Shown piece by piece: positions 26,501 through 37,488 of a stretch of DNA of 64,000 nt. The notes under the pieces were generated by a model, which did not search any database, was not told where the DNA came from, and saw nothing but the letters and a program-made list of their open reading frames with translations. Numbering within the stretch: the first letter of the stretch is position 1; every line of letters starts with the position of its first letter. Both the position numbers and the translations under genes were made by a program. The stretch comes from Sialis fuliginosa (Eukaryota; Arthropoda; Insecta; Megaloptera; Sialidae), in the NCBI GenBank assembly GCA_961205875.1, contig OY540811.1, forward strand, positions 19,399,248-19,463,247. The letters run 5' to 3'.

Positions 26501-28900
26501 TTTGTATTGCTAATTGCTTTAATTAAAAAAATGAATTATCATTATTGTGACTGCATTAAGAAAAATTATTAACGAAAACAGGTAAATTATTTTATTATTA
26601 TTATTTATATACAATAAACTCCTTTAGTCAGTACAAGACTATTATACATTTATTTTATCATTGTGGAGTAATATTTTTGAAATATACCTAATATTTTTTA
26701 ATCGTATTTCAAAAAAAATTTTGGAAAAATTATATAGAATAAATTATTATAAATCATAATAATCTGTACCTTTAATTTAAAAAGTATTTTTTTTATATGC
26801 TTCATTTCAAAAATAATGAGAAAAATCAAAAATCGCGTCATTAACATTCATTTCCGGGTTAGTGATGTGAAAATAAATAAAATATGTATACCTACATAAA
26901 TAAATTTTCAAACTACTATCAAAGTATCAACAATGAAATGAAAATCATAGATACAGCATTAATAATTAATTTCTTGTTTGTGGAAATGACAAAACATTGC
27001 GAAATAATTTGCTATTTTATTAATATTTACAAACAATTCATTTATGCATTCCAATTGACTAACGTTGTGTAATGTTATGTAATGATAAATAAAAAATATA
27101 GATATAGGTATTAATAATGAACGAAAACAAAATAATCATCGACGAACAAATTATTACAATACCAAGTTCAAGGTTGGCAACCGTGTATTACATTGACATG
27201 TGCTTTTTCGTTATCGCTGGTTCGTTCGGTATTAGGACCTTTCTTTTGTCTCTTTAAGTTTTAAAATATAGAAAAAAGTTAATTAAGTAATATTGTGGCA
27301 TTGTTTTTACTGTGCACTGTGAAAGTTTGTGAATAAGTGGTGCAATATAGTGCAATGTGTTGGATAATAGCTTTCAAGGTTAGATTTACCACGTGCTATA
27401 AGAAAAACAAAGGTTAGTCACATTGTTATTGTTGAAGGCGCTTCTAGTTTTTGTGTATAATAAATTACATTTTAAACTATGTAATGTCTATATTTTATAA
27501 TAGTTTTAAATTAATATCTGAATGCACTTTTTAATGTGCAGGGTCAGTTTGAAAATTCGCATATAAAATATTTTTTTCAATTTAGAATATTGTTTTTTTT
27601 TATAATTAATATTTAATAAGGTTATTATTGGTTTCGCTCAGAGAACTAACTATCCATTATCTATATTATATAAATATATTATAAATTATTTTATTTAGAA
27701 AAAGTTTATCTACGATGTTTTGTTCAAAGATGAAAAATGTTATACCATTTGTGCTGTTACTCTGGAACAATTTTTTACATGTATTATTTTAGGCGATATT
27801 ATTATTTTAATTTTGTAAGAATAGTATTTGGCCTGAAATTCACTTTTATAATATAATCTATTAACTATTATACAGATAAACGTATTCAAATAAAAAAAAG
27901 TTGAATATTCTTGGGGATGAATTTCGAAAATTCCCTTCTTAGAGGGTGTATACGTAATAAAAGGATAACGCTCTTACAATTTCTTAGTCCACGGGTTGAT
28001 CAATTAGTTATTAATTATTATTGATTAAGTAATTATTTGGATTGAATTTTGAAAAATCACGATATAGGTAGTTACGTGAATTTTATTTTACCTGGCATTT
28101 ATAAAAAAATGTTTAACACTTTTTCATTCCGGAAAAAAATTTCTTAGTGGGCTTAAGTCAGAAAAGAAAGACACATCAAATTTCATATGTTTAAGTTCAA
28201 GGGTTTGGGCTATCAGTTGATGAGTCAGTGAATGAATGAGTAAGGTCAAACTCTTTTATAAATCTAAATTCATTAAAAAATTTAGTCAGATATTTTATTA
28301 ATGGTGCTAAGGGTTTTATTGGGTAACTACAAGAAAGTAATTTTTTTTCTAATTATATAATTGGGTAATTACTAGAATTTACTAATACTAAAATTTTTAA
28401 GTTAAAATATATGTATAAATGTAACATTTTTTTATTAGTAAGAGTTTTATAAATAATAAAATACTGCGAAATATAGATTTGCAAATGTCACTATAATGGT
28501 GGCATGATGACACTTGTGATCGAATTTCTAGAGATAATGTAAACAAATACCTGACAACACGTGCTTTTCCGACTTGCAACGTTTTGTATAGTAATGTCTA
28601 TTACCGAGTGATAAAGAAATGTAGTGGAGGAAATCATACCCACGTACGTTAAAAAAAATCTTTTAGTAGCGATTTTTTTAAATAAGAAACTGAAAGGAAG
28701 GAGCAATTTTGTTTTTTATAAACTAGTTCTAGGCATCACAGGGAGTGCGTAACTGACAATGGAATCTTTACATTGGCTGACTGAAAGACAATTTTTTATC
28801 ACTTTTTGAAAAAACAGTATTATTTTTTACGGTTTCTCTTGAAACTTGTTAAAAATATCTACATTTCTAATATTTCAAAAATAAAAATCAAAACAATGAG
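26501..28900. other. AT-rich intergenic DNA between Myc and the Kazal-like cluster
   Basis: No gene is firmly supported. The only patch unlike its surroundings is 27150-27420, described separately as a candidate first exon. Short frames at 28397-28706 on the - strand look incidental. Confidence 0.45.
27355..27419 (+). CDS. Weak candidate first coding exon, unknown protein
   Basis: An ATG at 27355 opens a 19-codon frame reading MCWIIAFKVRFTTCYKKNK. It runs into AAAG followed by GTTAGT, a reasonable donor after one base of a codon. It lies in a patch (27150-27420) that is less AT-rich than its flanks and holds an E-box CACGTG at 27390-27395. I recognise no protein family. No partner exon was identified downstream, and the Kazal-like cluster lies on the other strand. 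It may simply be chance. Confidence 0.18.
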
Positions 28901-28929
28901 CATTTTATTTCATTTTTTGTATAACTTGA

Positions 28930-29090
28930 CCAAAAGTAAATGGATTTTAATAAAATTTTAGGAAAGTTTGTGTGAATCAAATATAACTTTTGCAATGTAG
29001 GTATACTTTGTGCAGTGTGTTCCTACTTTTTCTTACAATTAGTATATACATATATCTATAAAACATGGAACCTCAGCAAAAAATTAAACT
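28930..29090 (-). pseudogene. KZ-X: promoter-only remnant of a Kazal-like gene
   Basis: This segment matches the promoter and 5' leader of KZ-C (36990-37130) block for block: GTGTGAATCAAAT, TTGCAATGTAGGTATAC, TATATCTATAAAACATGG and AACCTCAGCAAAAAA. It also keeps the downstream TTTTAAATGTATTTC block. Where KZ-C has its initiator ATG (CAT on the + strand) this copy has AAATTTTAGG, so the start and first exon are gone. No exon 2 or 3 follows at lower coordinates. It reads as the decayed first member of the tandem array. Confidence 0.6.
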
Positions 29091-29481
29091 TAATTAATAA
29101 TATATAATTTGCTTTTAAATGTATTTCTAATAATTTTTTTATTAATTTTGAATAAAACGTATTTTTGTAACAACACATATTTTTTATTATAATTTATTAC
29201 ATATGAGTATATGAGTGCGAGTCCAGGCATTTAATAAAAATACAAATTCCGATAAATATCAAATTAACTTATATAATATATTTACTATCTTACTAATTTT
29301 TATAACTTGATGCCTATTATATCTAATTAAGTTTTAATTTCATCATTTTTATATATAAAAAAAAATAGTTATATATAATGTTAAAATTAATAAAGAGCTT
29401 CCGTAGTTTCTTCGAACACCAGTTTGGGAGTTTATAATTTGCGAAAAACATAAACTGGGATTCGCTCTAAGTGACCATTCC

Positions 29482-30178
29482 TTACTGTTTTGTCCAATTA
29501 CTTGTACATTTTGGACCAAATTTTGCAATTTTCCAACCTGAAAAGTACAACAATATTAGAATGTACACAGGGCCGTTACTACAGGGGGGGCCGGGACAAG
29601 AACAAATCTCAAGTTTTTTATTTAAATGTACACCTCCTACTAACTTTATTTTCATGAATAATAAATGTAAAATTGAAGTTAGCAACGAAAAAAAAGGTCA
29701 TAAAAATGAAAATTTGTAATAAGTGTAATATTTTCAAGAACCAAACAAAATAAAAAGGCTGCTCTGGTGGTAGTTACGGCCCTGAATGTACATATAATAA
29801 TAATCATGAATTTCTATACCTATTGAACAAGAGGCATATTTATTTTTTACTTGGTAGGGTCACTTTTCTTTAATATTTATAATAATCGTACCTTTGTATA
29901 AAACCAATAATTAAATTTTGAAGAATATTAATTTCGAATTTATACATTAATAATTTAAGATTGTATCGATTCTTTTTCTTACATAGATATCATTGTTATT
30001 TACAAACCTTCAATTTCGGTTAAACACAAGAATGTTTCATATTCACATTGATTATCAAAAAATTGCTTTCGTCCTTCTTCATGCAGTGCACAATATGGAT
30101 TATTGGTACTTTTATCTGGGCAATGTTCCATTTCACAAATATCACTATTTTTTGCGGATACAGTTGTTGCTACACTAG
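29482..30178 (-). CDS. KZ-A: Kazal-like six-cysteine secreted protein gene lacking its own exon 1
   Basis: Exon 2 is 30178-30008 and exon 3 is 29537-29482, with acceptors CATAG and TTTTCAG and donor GTTTGTAA. Exon 2 reads hydrophobic SVATTVSA and then C-E-M-E-H-C, NNPYC, FFDNQC and YETFLC, with cysteine spacing almost identical to KZ-B. Exon 3 adds GWKIAKFGPKC, the sixth cysteine, and stops after TSNWTKQ. Aligned with KZ-D and KZ-E, the stop comes from a one-base loss in an AAACCAG codon run that removes the family's aromatic tail. No MKILY exon lies upstream; its place is taken by the 3' end of KZ-B. It might be spliced from the KZ-B first exon, since exon 2 is phase 1-1, or it may be dead. 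A hAT MITE sits in intron 2. Confidence 0.6.
29568..29784. mobile_element. hAT-type MITE (217 bp) in KZ-A intron 2
   Basis: The left end is CAGGGCCGTTACTACA. The right end, inverted, is CAGGGCCGTAACTACC. The element is flanked by perfect 8-bp direct repeats, AATGTACA, at 29560-29567 and 29785-29792. The size and 8-bp duplication are diagnostic of hAT-type insertion. It begins 31 bp upstream of the KZ-A exon 3, so it may overlap the splicing branch-point region. A right end of the same family occurs at about 53725-53752. Confidence 0.85.
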
Positions 30179-30879
30179 CTATGAATTGAGAAATAAAATC
30201 ATTTAACACATACCAGGAAGAGACTATATTTCCTACTTGACAAATTGTTTAAAAATGTCTTGCTTTTAATATTACTTTTCGTTTTATATTTAGTGATTTA
30301 TATACATGTATGTGTTATCCCTTTACTGACAATACATTTGATCAGGTAACAGTTTGAAAAGAACTTATATAATCACCAGAATAAATTAAGGGAGCATCAT
30401 ATTTATAGAGAAAAAATGGGCAAAATTCAATTATATTTTTAATTATATTAGGACCAATTTTATAAATAAATAAATCGTTTTAAAGAATCTCTATTGCAAT
30501 TTAACTTTAACATTTTATTTATAAAGAAGCACCATCTGTTCGTTTCTTCCCTTCTTAAGAAAATATAAAAATTAAAATGAGACTAAGATCTTTTAAGTAT
30601 TGACGAGACGAGACTAACCTAAACCTATTTTCATTTCGTCTAAAAACAAACAAGCTTACAGTTCAAATACATATCCAATATTTTGAATAATACGTAATTC
30701 AAAAAGAAACTAACAAATGGCCCATTCTATATATATATATTATACTTCTCACTGATGAATTTTCATAATTATAAAATAAGCAAAACATGTATCAAAGTTT
30801 ATGTATGTGCAGGGGGTAAAACAAATATTTTTAGATTAAATCTGCTAATTAATATCATTCAAAAACGTATAGTTTTAAC

Positions 30880-32617
30880 TCGGGGTGTACCGAAACTAGA
30901 ATTTTCGTTTCCGGCCGGAAACGGAATCACCGGAATTCACAAAAAATCCGGTCGGAACGGGATTTTTTTAAGATCGATTGTTTTAAATTGTTTGCATATC
31001 ATACGTTCTTCTTGATCGAATCTTATTGCATTTCTAGTTTCAAATTATAAATGTGATAAATCACAAACAGCATTTAGACATATTCACAATAGAGAAATTT
31101 GTATAAGTACATTTTTACAGATAAAAGAATGCCTACTACTCGAAATAAAAGCACCAATACATTATTATTATAGTGCATGTATCATAAACAATACTGCATT
31201 ATCTTAATACTATTAGCTAATTGTAAGTTCAGATAGTTTTTGAAGAAAACATATTTATGGTTACAGTATTATTAAAAAATTCAGAACAAGTCTTATTTTT
31301 ACACCATAACAATTGGATATTTAAAAAAATCTTTGATATACAAGGAGAGTCATATCAGGTGGAACGAACTTTAATAGTTTATTAAGAAAAAAATTCATAT
31401 AAACATGTGTCCGGAAACTCTTCGTGAGGGAGCTACAGACTCTCAAAGATTTTGTCTCAAATTAGTTTTTATTTAATATTTTGAGAACTCATTTTGATAC
31501 AGTACTTAAAGACCTATATTATATGTGTTATCGATTTCTAGTATCAACCAATGACTGGCAATGACTAGGATATATGGGGCCAGTCCGACCAGTGGGCTCA
31601 TTGAGTTATATCTAGTTTTTTTTGTTCTCAGTTTTTCTCCATGTGGCCGTCCGCCGCCCCTTCTGAACTGGAACCCAGAGCAGTCGCCCAGCCTCCCTCC
31701 CTATAACCAGCATTGCTGTTATACATTAACAAAATAAGCAACGAATTTTAATGAATATTAAAATTTTAAACATCAAGTATTCTTTTTTCCAAAGCTTACT
31801 TGACTTTTTAATATTGCACTCGAGTGATTGTTGTAGTTTTGGCTAATTATAACGCCTTTAGTTTTCCATGGCAATTGTGATTTTTATTCAATAATGAATA
31901 AAATGCGTTGTATCTTTGTTATGAGTTGTTTTATTATCAAAAATACGAAAAATTTTGTGATCATTTAAAAAAAAAATTGTTGTACGATTTCAAAATTTTC
32001 ACTCGATCTTTCTTTTTATAATCGATTTAGTATTAATACGTGTTTAATACTAAACTTATAAAATTTCATAACTGTTTCACAATGGGTTCTCAAAATATTA
32101 AATAAAAACTAATTTTAGACAAAATATTTGAGTCTGTAGCTCTCTCGTGAAGAATTTTAGGACATATGTTTATGAACTTTTTTTCTTGAAATATTTATCT
32201 CGATCAACTGTTCAAATTTGTTCCACCTGATATGACCCTGTATAATTAAACAGTTCAATGTCCGTAATATAATGACATTTTTGTTAATATATCATTATAA
32301 AAAAATTACTTATTTTTTAAGGTCAATTAATGTTATAATTACAATCATATTTTTGCTACATAAAATGTTAAAAAATGGCATTTGTGTTATAAAATGATTG
32401 TTTCCATTAAAATTTTTGCTAATAAAATGTTGTTATATCATAATTATTTTATTTATGTTTTATTTTTTAAGCAAATATAACATATATTATTTATGAATTT
32501 CTTAATAGAAAGCAGTAATAAAATTTAAAAATTCCGGAAAATCCGGCTGGAATTTACTAGCTCGGTCGTAACTGGAATAAAATCGTGAATTCCGTCCGGA
32601 ATACCGGACACCCCTAG
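30880..32617. mobile_element. hAT-type element, carrying a nested foldback element
   Basis: The ends are TCGGGGTGTACCG and, inverted, TAGGGGTGTCCGG. Both are flanked by a perfect 8-bp duplication, GTTTTAAC, at 30872-30879 and 32618-32625. Sub-terminal patches are rich in CCGGAATT-type units, as in other hAT MITEs. The middle is occupied by a second element (31338-32254). There is no transposase frame. It sits between KZ-A exon 2 and KZ-B exon 3. Confidence 0.85.
31338..32254. mobile_element. Foldback element with ~165-bp terminal inverted repeats, nested in a hAT element
   Basis: The left arm has GTCATATCAGGTGGAACGAA, AGAGCTACAGACTC-type and TTTTTATTTAATATTTTGAG blocks. The right arm has the same blocks in reverse complement (TTTGTTCCACCTGATATGAC near 32216-32240). 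The arms are about 85% alike by eye over some 165 bp. The interior includes a GC-rich patch (31640-31705) and a diverged copy of the 4735-5030 repeat at 31950-32015. No coding frame is present. Confidence 0.75.
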
Positions 32618-32744
32618 TTTTAACTTTAAACAGTTTTTTTTATATTTTAGTTCTCATTTTTATTCACGAGTTATTTAATATTAAACATAATTCTGAGGGA
32701 AAAAATCGGAGATCAAATATGTAAAAGAGCATTTTTTGCTTGTT

Positions 32745-34875
32745 TTATAAGGATGATTCTCCCATAAATAGGAAAATAATTTTCAAAAATAAATATTTAA
32801 AATTACGGATTGTTGTAGTTATCTTTGGCGGCTTAGACGGGACAATTTTTCTTGTCTTTGTCCAATTACTTGTACATTCTGGACCAAATTTTACAATACT
32901 CCAACCTGAAAAATAACAATTTTAGAATGCACATATTACAATAATCAAGATTTTCTAGACCTATTAAACAAGAGTAATATTTATTTTTTATTTGGTAGGG
33001 GCACTTTTCATCAAAATTTAGAATAATTGTACCCCTGTAAAAAACCAAAATTTAAATTTTAAAGAATATTAAGGAGGTTGTTCTATGAACCAAATCCAAG
33101 ATTCAATTCTATATAATATTACTTATTAAAATTTATTTATTTTTTAAATTTTGAAAATTTGTCATTTTAGTATGGCCAGTATAGGAAAACAAAGCGCGTT
33201 GATGCTTTATATAAAAAAAATAAAATACTTTTTTAACCAAGTTTAATTTTCGAATAGTTTAAATAGCTCGGAAAGCAAATGCCGTCATATCAACAAAATT
33301 ATAAACATTTTTACTGCATCGTTTTTTTTTGTAATAATAACAAAGAATTATTACTACAATCGAATGAGTTATAAATTTCGCAATGTTGTTCGCTATTTGC
33401 GTGTATGTGTATGTACCTCCACTATCTGTATAGTGGTGTAGAGCTGTGTTAGGAATTGAGCGCAAAATTTGAAAATAATAAATAGTAAATTAAAACAAAA
33501 AATTTTTTTGACGGAAAAATTTAGGTTGGTACTAGAGTCAAATGAGCGGTTGAAAGCCACATTTATTAACTTTTTTTTAAATAATCAAACATATTATAAA
33601 CAAAAAAAAATGCCTAACATAATCTCAATGTACTATTAAGATTTTGTTTACATCAAATACAAACTTTTTCATGCTTACATTAATTTTCTAATATATACCT
33701 ACACTTGACTTATAATTAACAACCTCCTTAATTTCGAATTTATGCATTAATAATTTAACATTGTATCAGTTATTTTTCTTACATGTTACATAGATATCAT
33801 TGTTATTTACAAACCTTCAATTTCCGTTAAACACAAGAATGTTTCATATTCACATTGATTATCAAAATATTGCTTTCGTCCTTCTTTATGCAGTGCACAA
33901 TATGGATTATTTGTACTTTTATCTGGGCAATGTTCCAATTCACAAATATTATTTTCTGTGGACACAAATGTCACTACAACTGTCACAAATTGAGAAATAA
34001 AAAAATCATTTAAAACATAGGTGTCCTCCAACCATTAGAAACTCAATTTACTAAGGGCCGCAGGCCAGAATATAAAACTGAGGACCTTTTTTGGTCGCGT
34101 CAATTTCAATTCTTAATTTTATTGAGTAAATAAAGTTTGATTAGGAAAAATAAAAACTGAAGACCTTTTTTTTGCGCAAGTCTAACAGCTAATTGAAATA
34201 TTATATATGTATATATTCCTAACTCACTATCTCTCCCCCACACTATATATTTAATATGTACTATGGCCTCGTCGACACGTTGTTGCATACGCACACGTTG
34301 TTTGTCTGTAAGTCGCACTCTATTACTGTTACGGATGATATTTTTCACGCGTCTACAAATATGCTGTCATGGCTGTCATTTATTTCTAGTTTTTCATTAC
34401 TTTGAATAAACCTGATTCTGAAACTACACGTGAATGTATGTTTTATAATTTTTATAATATTTAAAAGGGTTGAAGTTTCTAAATATCAGTGTATAGAATT
34501 TCAATAAATAGAGCACTTCTGGCGAGTTCTCTCATTTACCATGTATTAAAAACTATTTTTAATATCCAATTACTCAAAAATCATATGTCCAAAATATATG
34601 AGCTATCGATAAATAACATTAAAATTTTAAACTTTTATCTATACATTGCACTAATGATCGAATAACCTTAAGCATAATCCTGAGGAAAAAAGTCGGAGAT
34701 CAAATATGTAAAAAAGAAATTACATCTTTGCTTGCTTTATTATCCTATAAGTCTAAAAAATTATAAAAGCTATAAAATAATTAAAATTAAATTTTCCTAA
34801 AACAGAAAAGTAGAGATTAAAATCTACTTAAAATAAGTACTTACCAAAGACGAAGAAGAAGTACAATATTTTCAT
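32745..34875 (-). CDS. KZ-B: Kazal-like secreted six-cysteine protein, 3 exons, 118 aa
   Basis: Exon 1 (34875-34845) encodes MKILYFFFVF with a GTAAGTAC donor. Exon 2 (33979-33815) continues the signal peptide as VVTFVST and then carries C-ELEH-C-P, NNPYC, YFDNQC and YETFLC. Exon 3 (32905-32745) carries GWSIVKFGPEC, and all junctions are phase 1. The mature protein would have six cysteines spaced C-x4-C-x9-C-x14-C-x6-C-x15-C. This fits a Kazal-type fold with a stretched third loop, so a secreted serine-protease inhibitor is the best guess. The tail (KIVPSKPPK to FLFMGESSL) is unlike its relatives. It runs into sequence homologous to a KZ intron 1, so it was created by the duplication breakpoint. 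Nothing in the sequence proves inhibitory activity. Confidence 0.75.
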
Positions 34876-34954
34876 TTTATGTAGATTATATTAGTAATTA
34901 AAAGCATACGTATAGTATATTATATTAAAGTAACGGCAGTATTGGTATAGTATT

Positions 34955-34972
34955 TATTGTTTATATCTACAA
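34955..34972 (-). promoter_or_regulatory. TATA-like box of KZ-B
   Basis: The - strand reads GATATAAACAATAAATA about 85-90 nt upstream of the KZ-B ATG. The upstream block TCTATATTTTGTA matches the equivalent positions of KZ-E and KZ-C, so the promoter was duplicated with the gene. Confidence 0.55.
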
Positions 34973-35802
34973 AATATAGAATCAGAGCTAATATCGAAAC
35001 TAATAAAGTGAAATATAGGTGAAATTGTTTCTAATAATCATTTAAATTAATTTTTTATAATTGATGTATTTGTTTGTAGAGGCAATTTTAATAGTTTTTT
35101 CTATTTGTTTTTGAAAATTCATAAGGTATACTAATATTGATAATGTATTCATTAGTTCAGTACAAGAACAAAATGTTTTTAGTAAAAGTTGTAAAGAACG
35201 TTATTATCTATAATTTATGTTTTATCCATTAAAAATAGGAATAGTAGACAGCGTTATCGGATACCTGATGAGGGTGAGTATAAATTTAAAAAAATATTGT
35301 TGTTTTTTAAATTATTTAAATAATGAAAAACAAAGTTTTTAGAATTTACCAGTCATATATATTTAATTAAAAACAAATGGAGCATTGATGTAGTCAAAAT
35401 TTTCCATTTCCGCTCCAGTCCCGGGCAAAATCCCATTGTTTCACACTAATTATAGTACATCTTGCAGTTTTCCTACGTTTATAAATAGCATTTTACTTAA
35501 GGCGGGATAAAGTTGGGTTAGTTGAAAAAAATAACGTGAGATTTAAATATCTAAGGAGTGTATTAAATAAATAAATAAGTACATTGATAATTATATAGAT
35601 ACATATTGGTATCAATTTATAATAAATAATTTAGGTTACTATATCTTAACCTTAACTATAAACATTTGCAGCTAACGTTTGTGCATAAAAAGCAAATTAA
35701 ATAATGTTATTTTTATTAATAACAATAAGCTTTTTTTGTATAAAATGTCTTAATAAATTCGTAATATTGTAACAAGCGTAAAATATTATATTTTTTATTT
35801 CT

Positions 35803-36983
35803 TTAGTTCAATGTGTTGAATTTAGGAAAAACTAATGGTTGGGGCCCCCAACCGCTCACTTTTGGTTCAATCCAATCTCTTGTACATTTTTGAGGACCAA
35901 TTTTAACAATTTCCCAATCTGAAAAGAAATAGTTTTTAATTGAAAAATATAATAATAATATTATTTATTTATTTTGCCCAGATGAGCCTATATTAATAAT
36001 ATCTCTAGGTATTATATATTATAATTCAAATTTTAATAGTGTATCCGTATTTTATCAATTAAATGTTGACGTACTGAATTCACAATCTTAACGAATGTAA
36101 AATACGGGTTTATTTATTAATAATTCGGTCAATATACATATACACGAAAATATACATAAAAATATGGTCATATTCTACTAATTAAATTTTACGTGTGGAC
36201 ACCCCACATGCCTAGATATGAAAATAAAAATAAAATATTCTATGACACCCCTCTATTATTCCAAAATTTAAAATTATATTGTTGACTTTAGTATCTGTCG
36301 TTGGTAATCCCACCAAATCCTCGTTACCAAATTTTGTTCAGACTTTTTGAGCCAGTAGTTATCGAGTTTTTGTCCCTTCGCGCTACTAAAAATTTTGTAC
36401 ATATTTTTTTCTTGTTATTTTAAATTTTTAAAGTACATTAATAGGTAATTGTTATTTTCAAACCTTCAGTATTCGTTAAACACACGAATGTTTCAAAATC
36501 ACATTGATTACGAAAAATCTTTTTTTGTCCATTTAATTTATTTACTGCACAATGTTGATTATCAGTACTATCTGGACAATGTTCCTTCTGGCATAGATCA
36601 TGACTCTGTGCAAACACGGATAATATTGCAACAGTTGCTGTAAATTAAGAAGAAAACATATTTTATTTTATAATATTCATATTATTATTAAAACATTGTT
36701 GATTGGTAATTAAAATTTTTTTATAGCGTTATATTATATAAATTAATAAAACTTGAATTAAGTGACAGTACCTTCTATCTGACTATGTAATCGGATAATT
36801 ATAAATTAAAATACTAAGAATAAGTATCTATAAATTTCAATAGAAATAGGTATTATGCACTTCACTGACGTCTAATTTAAAAAAGTACTATCAATTGGTT
36901 AAAATTATTATTGAACTTAGTAATAAAAAAAATTAAATTTAAATGAACTTACTAATAAAGTAGAAAATGTATAGTATTTTCAT
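35803..36983 (-). CDS. KZ-C: Kazal-like secreted six-cysteine protein, 3 exons, 106 aa
   Basis: Exon 1 (36983-36953) encodes MKILYIFYFI. Exon 2 (36637-36464) continues with TVAILSVFAQ, an apparent signal-peptide end, and then C-QKEH-C-P, DNQHC, IFRNQC and FETFVC. Exon 3 (35918-35803) reads DWEIVKIGPQKC, and the tail is RDWIEPKVSGWGPQPLVFP and KFNTLN. Splice sites are GTAAGTTC, TTTACAG, GTTTGAAA and TTTTCAG, all phase 1. It is the most diverged intact copy in exon 2 (QHC in place of PYC, one extra loop residue) yet keeps all six cysteines, as expected for a gene under selection. Export and protease inhibition are inferred from the family-like pattern. Confidence 0.75.
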
Positions 36984-37063
36984 TTTGTGTCGATTATGTG
37001 TGAATCAAATAATATTACTGTTGCAATGTAGGTATACTTTTGTAGTCAGTTCTTACATTTACG

Positions 37064-37082
37064 TAGTATATATCTATAAAAC
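37064..37082 (-). promoter_or_regulatory. TATA-like box of KZ-C
   Basis: The - strand reads TTTTATAGATATATACT, about 85-95 nt upstream of the ATG at 36983. It is preceded by the conserved block GCTGAGGTTCCATG. The KZ-X remnant keeps the same block and box. Confidence 0.55.
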
Positions 37083-37187
37083 ATGGAACCTCAGCAAAAA
37101 AAATGAAACTTACAATTAGCAAATAATGTATATTTTTCTTTTAAATGTATTTCAAATAAATGTTTAAACAGTTCTGAATACATAGAT

Positions 37188-37240
37188 ATTTTGCTTCCTC
37201 GCAATATCGAAGATACGAGAAGCTTTTTGATCGTTTCAGA
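37188..37240. repeat. Left half of an interspersed repeat split by the LINE
   Basis: GCTTCCTCGCAATATCGAAG and AGCTTTTTGATCGTTTCAGA match the start of the repeat at 4735-5030. The continuation resumes at 41178 after the LINE. Confidence 0.75.
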
Positions 37241-37488
37241 TTTTTTTTTTTTTTTTTTTTTTTTTTAAATAAAGTACTTTTCAGTACTTTATATCATTGC
37301 GATCTAGTCACATAGACTAATAAACAATTTTATTCTATCCTAAATTAATAAAAGTAACTTAATTCTAAGAGTTCACTCATTAGTGTCTCTCAGTTTCTCT
37401 TGTTGACGTGAACACATTTTTCTTGTGCACTAAGTCTGCATTTAACACTAACACATACATTAGCACTTACTCTGCTTTTCACTAACGA
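37241..37488 (-). other. LINE 3' UTR and poly(A) tail
   Basis: This is the ~220 bp between the ORF2 stop and a 26-base pure T run (A tail on the element strand). The intact, homogeneous tail supports a young insertion. Confidence 0.8.

Noticed and set aside
33259..33465. 68-codon - strand frame within KZ-B intron 2
   Set aside because: No domain, and it lies in an intron of a supported gene without splice signals of its own.
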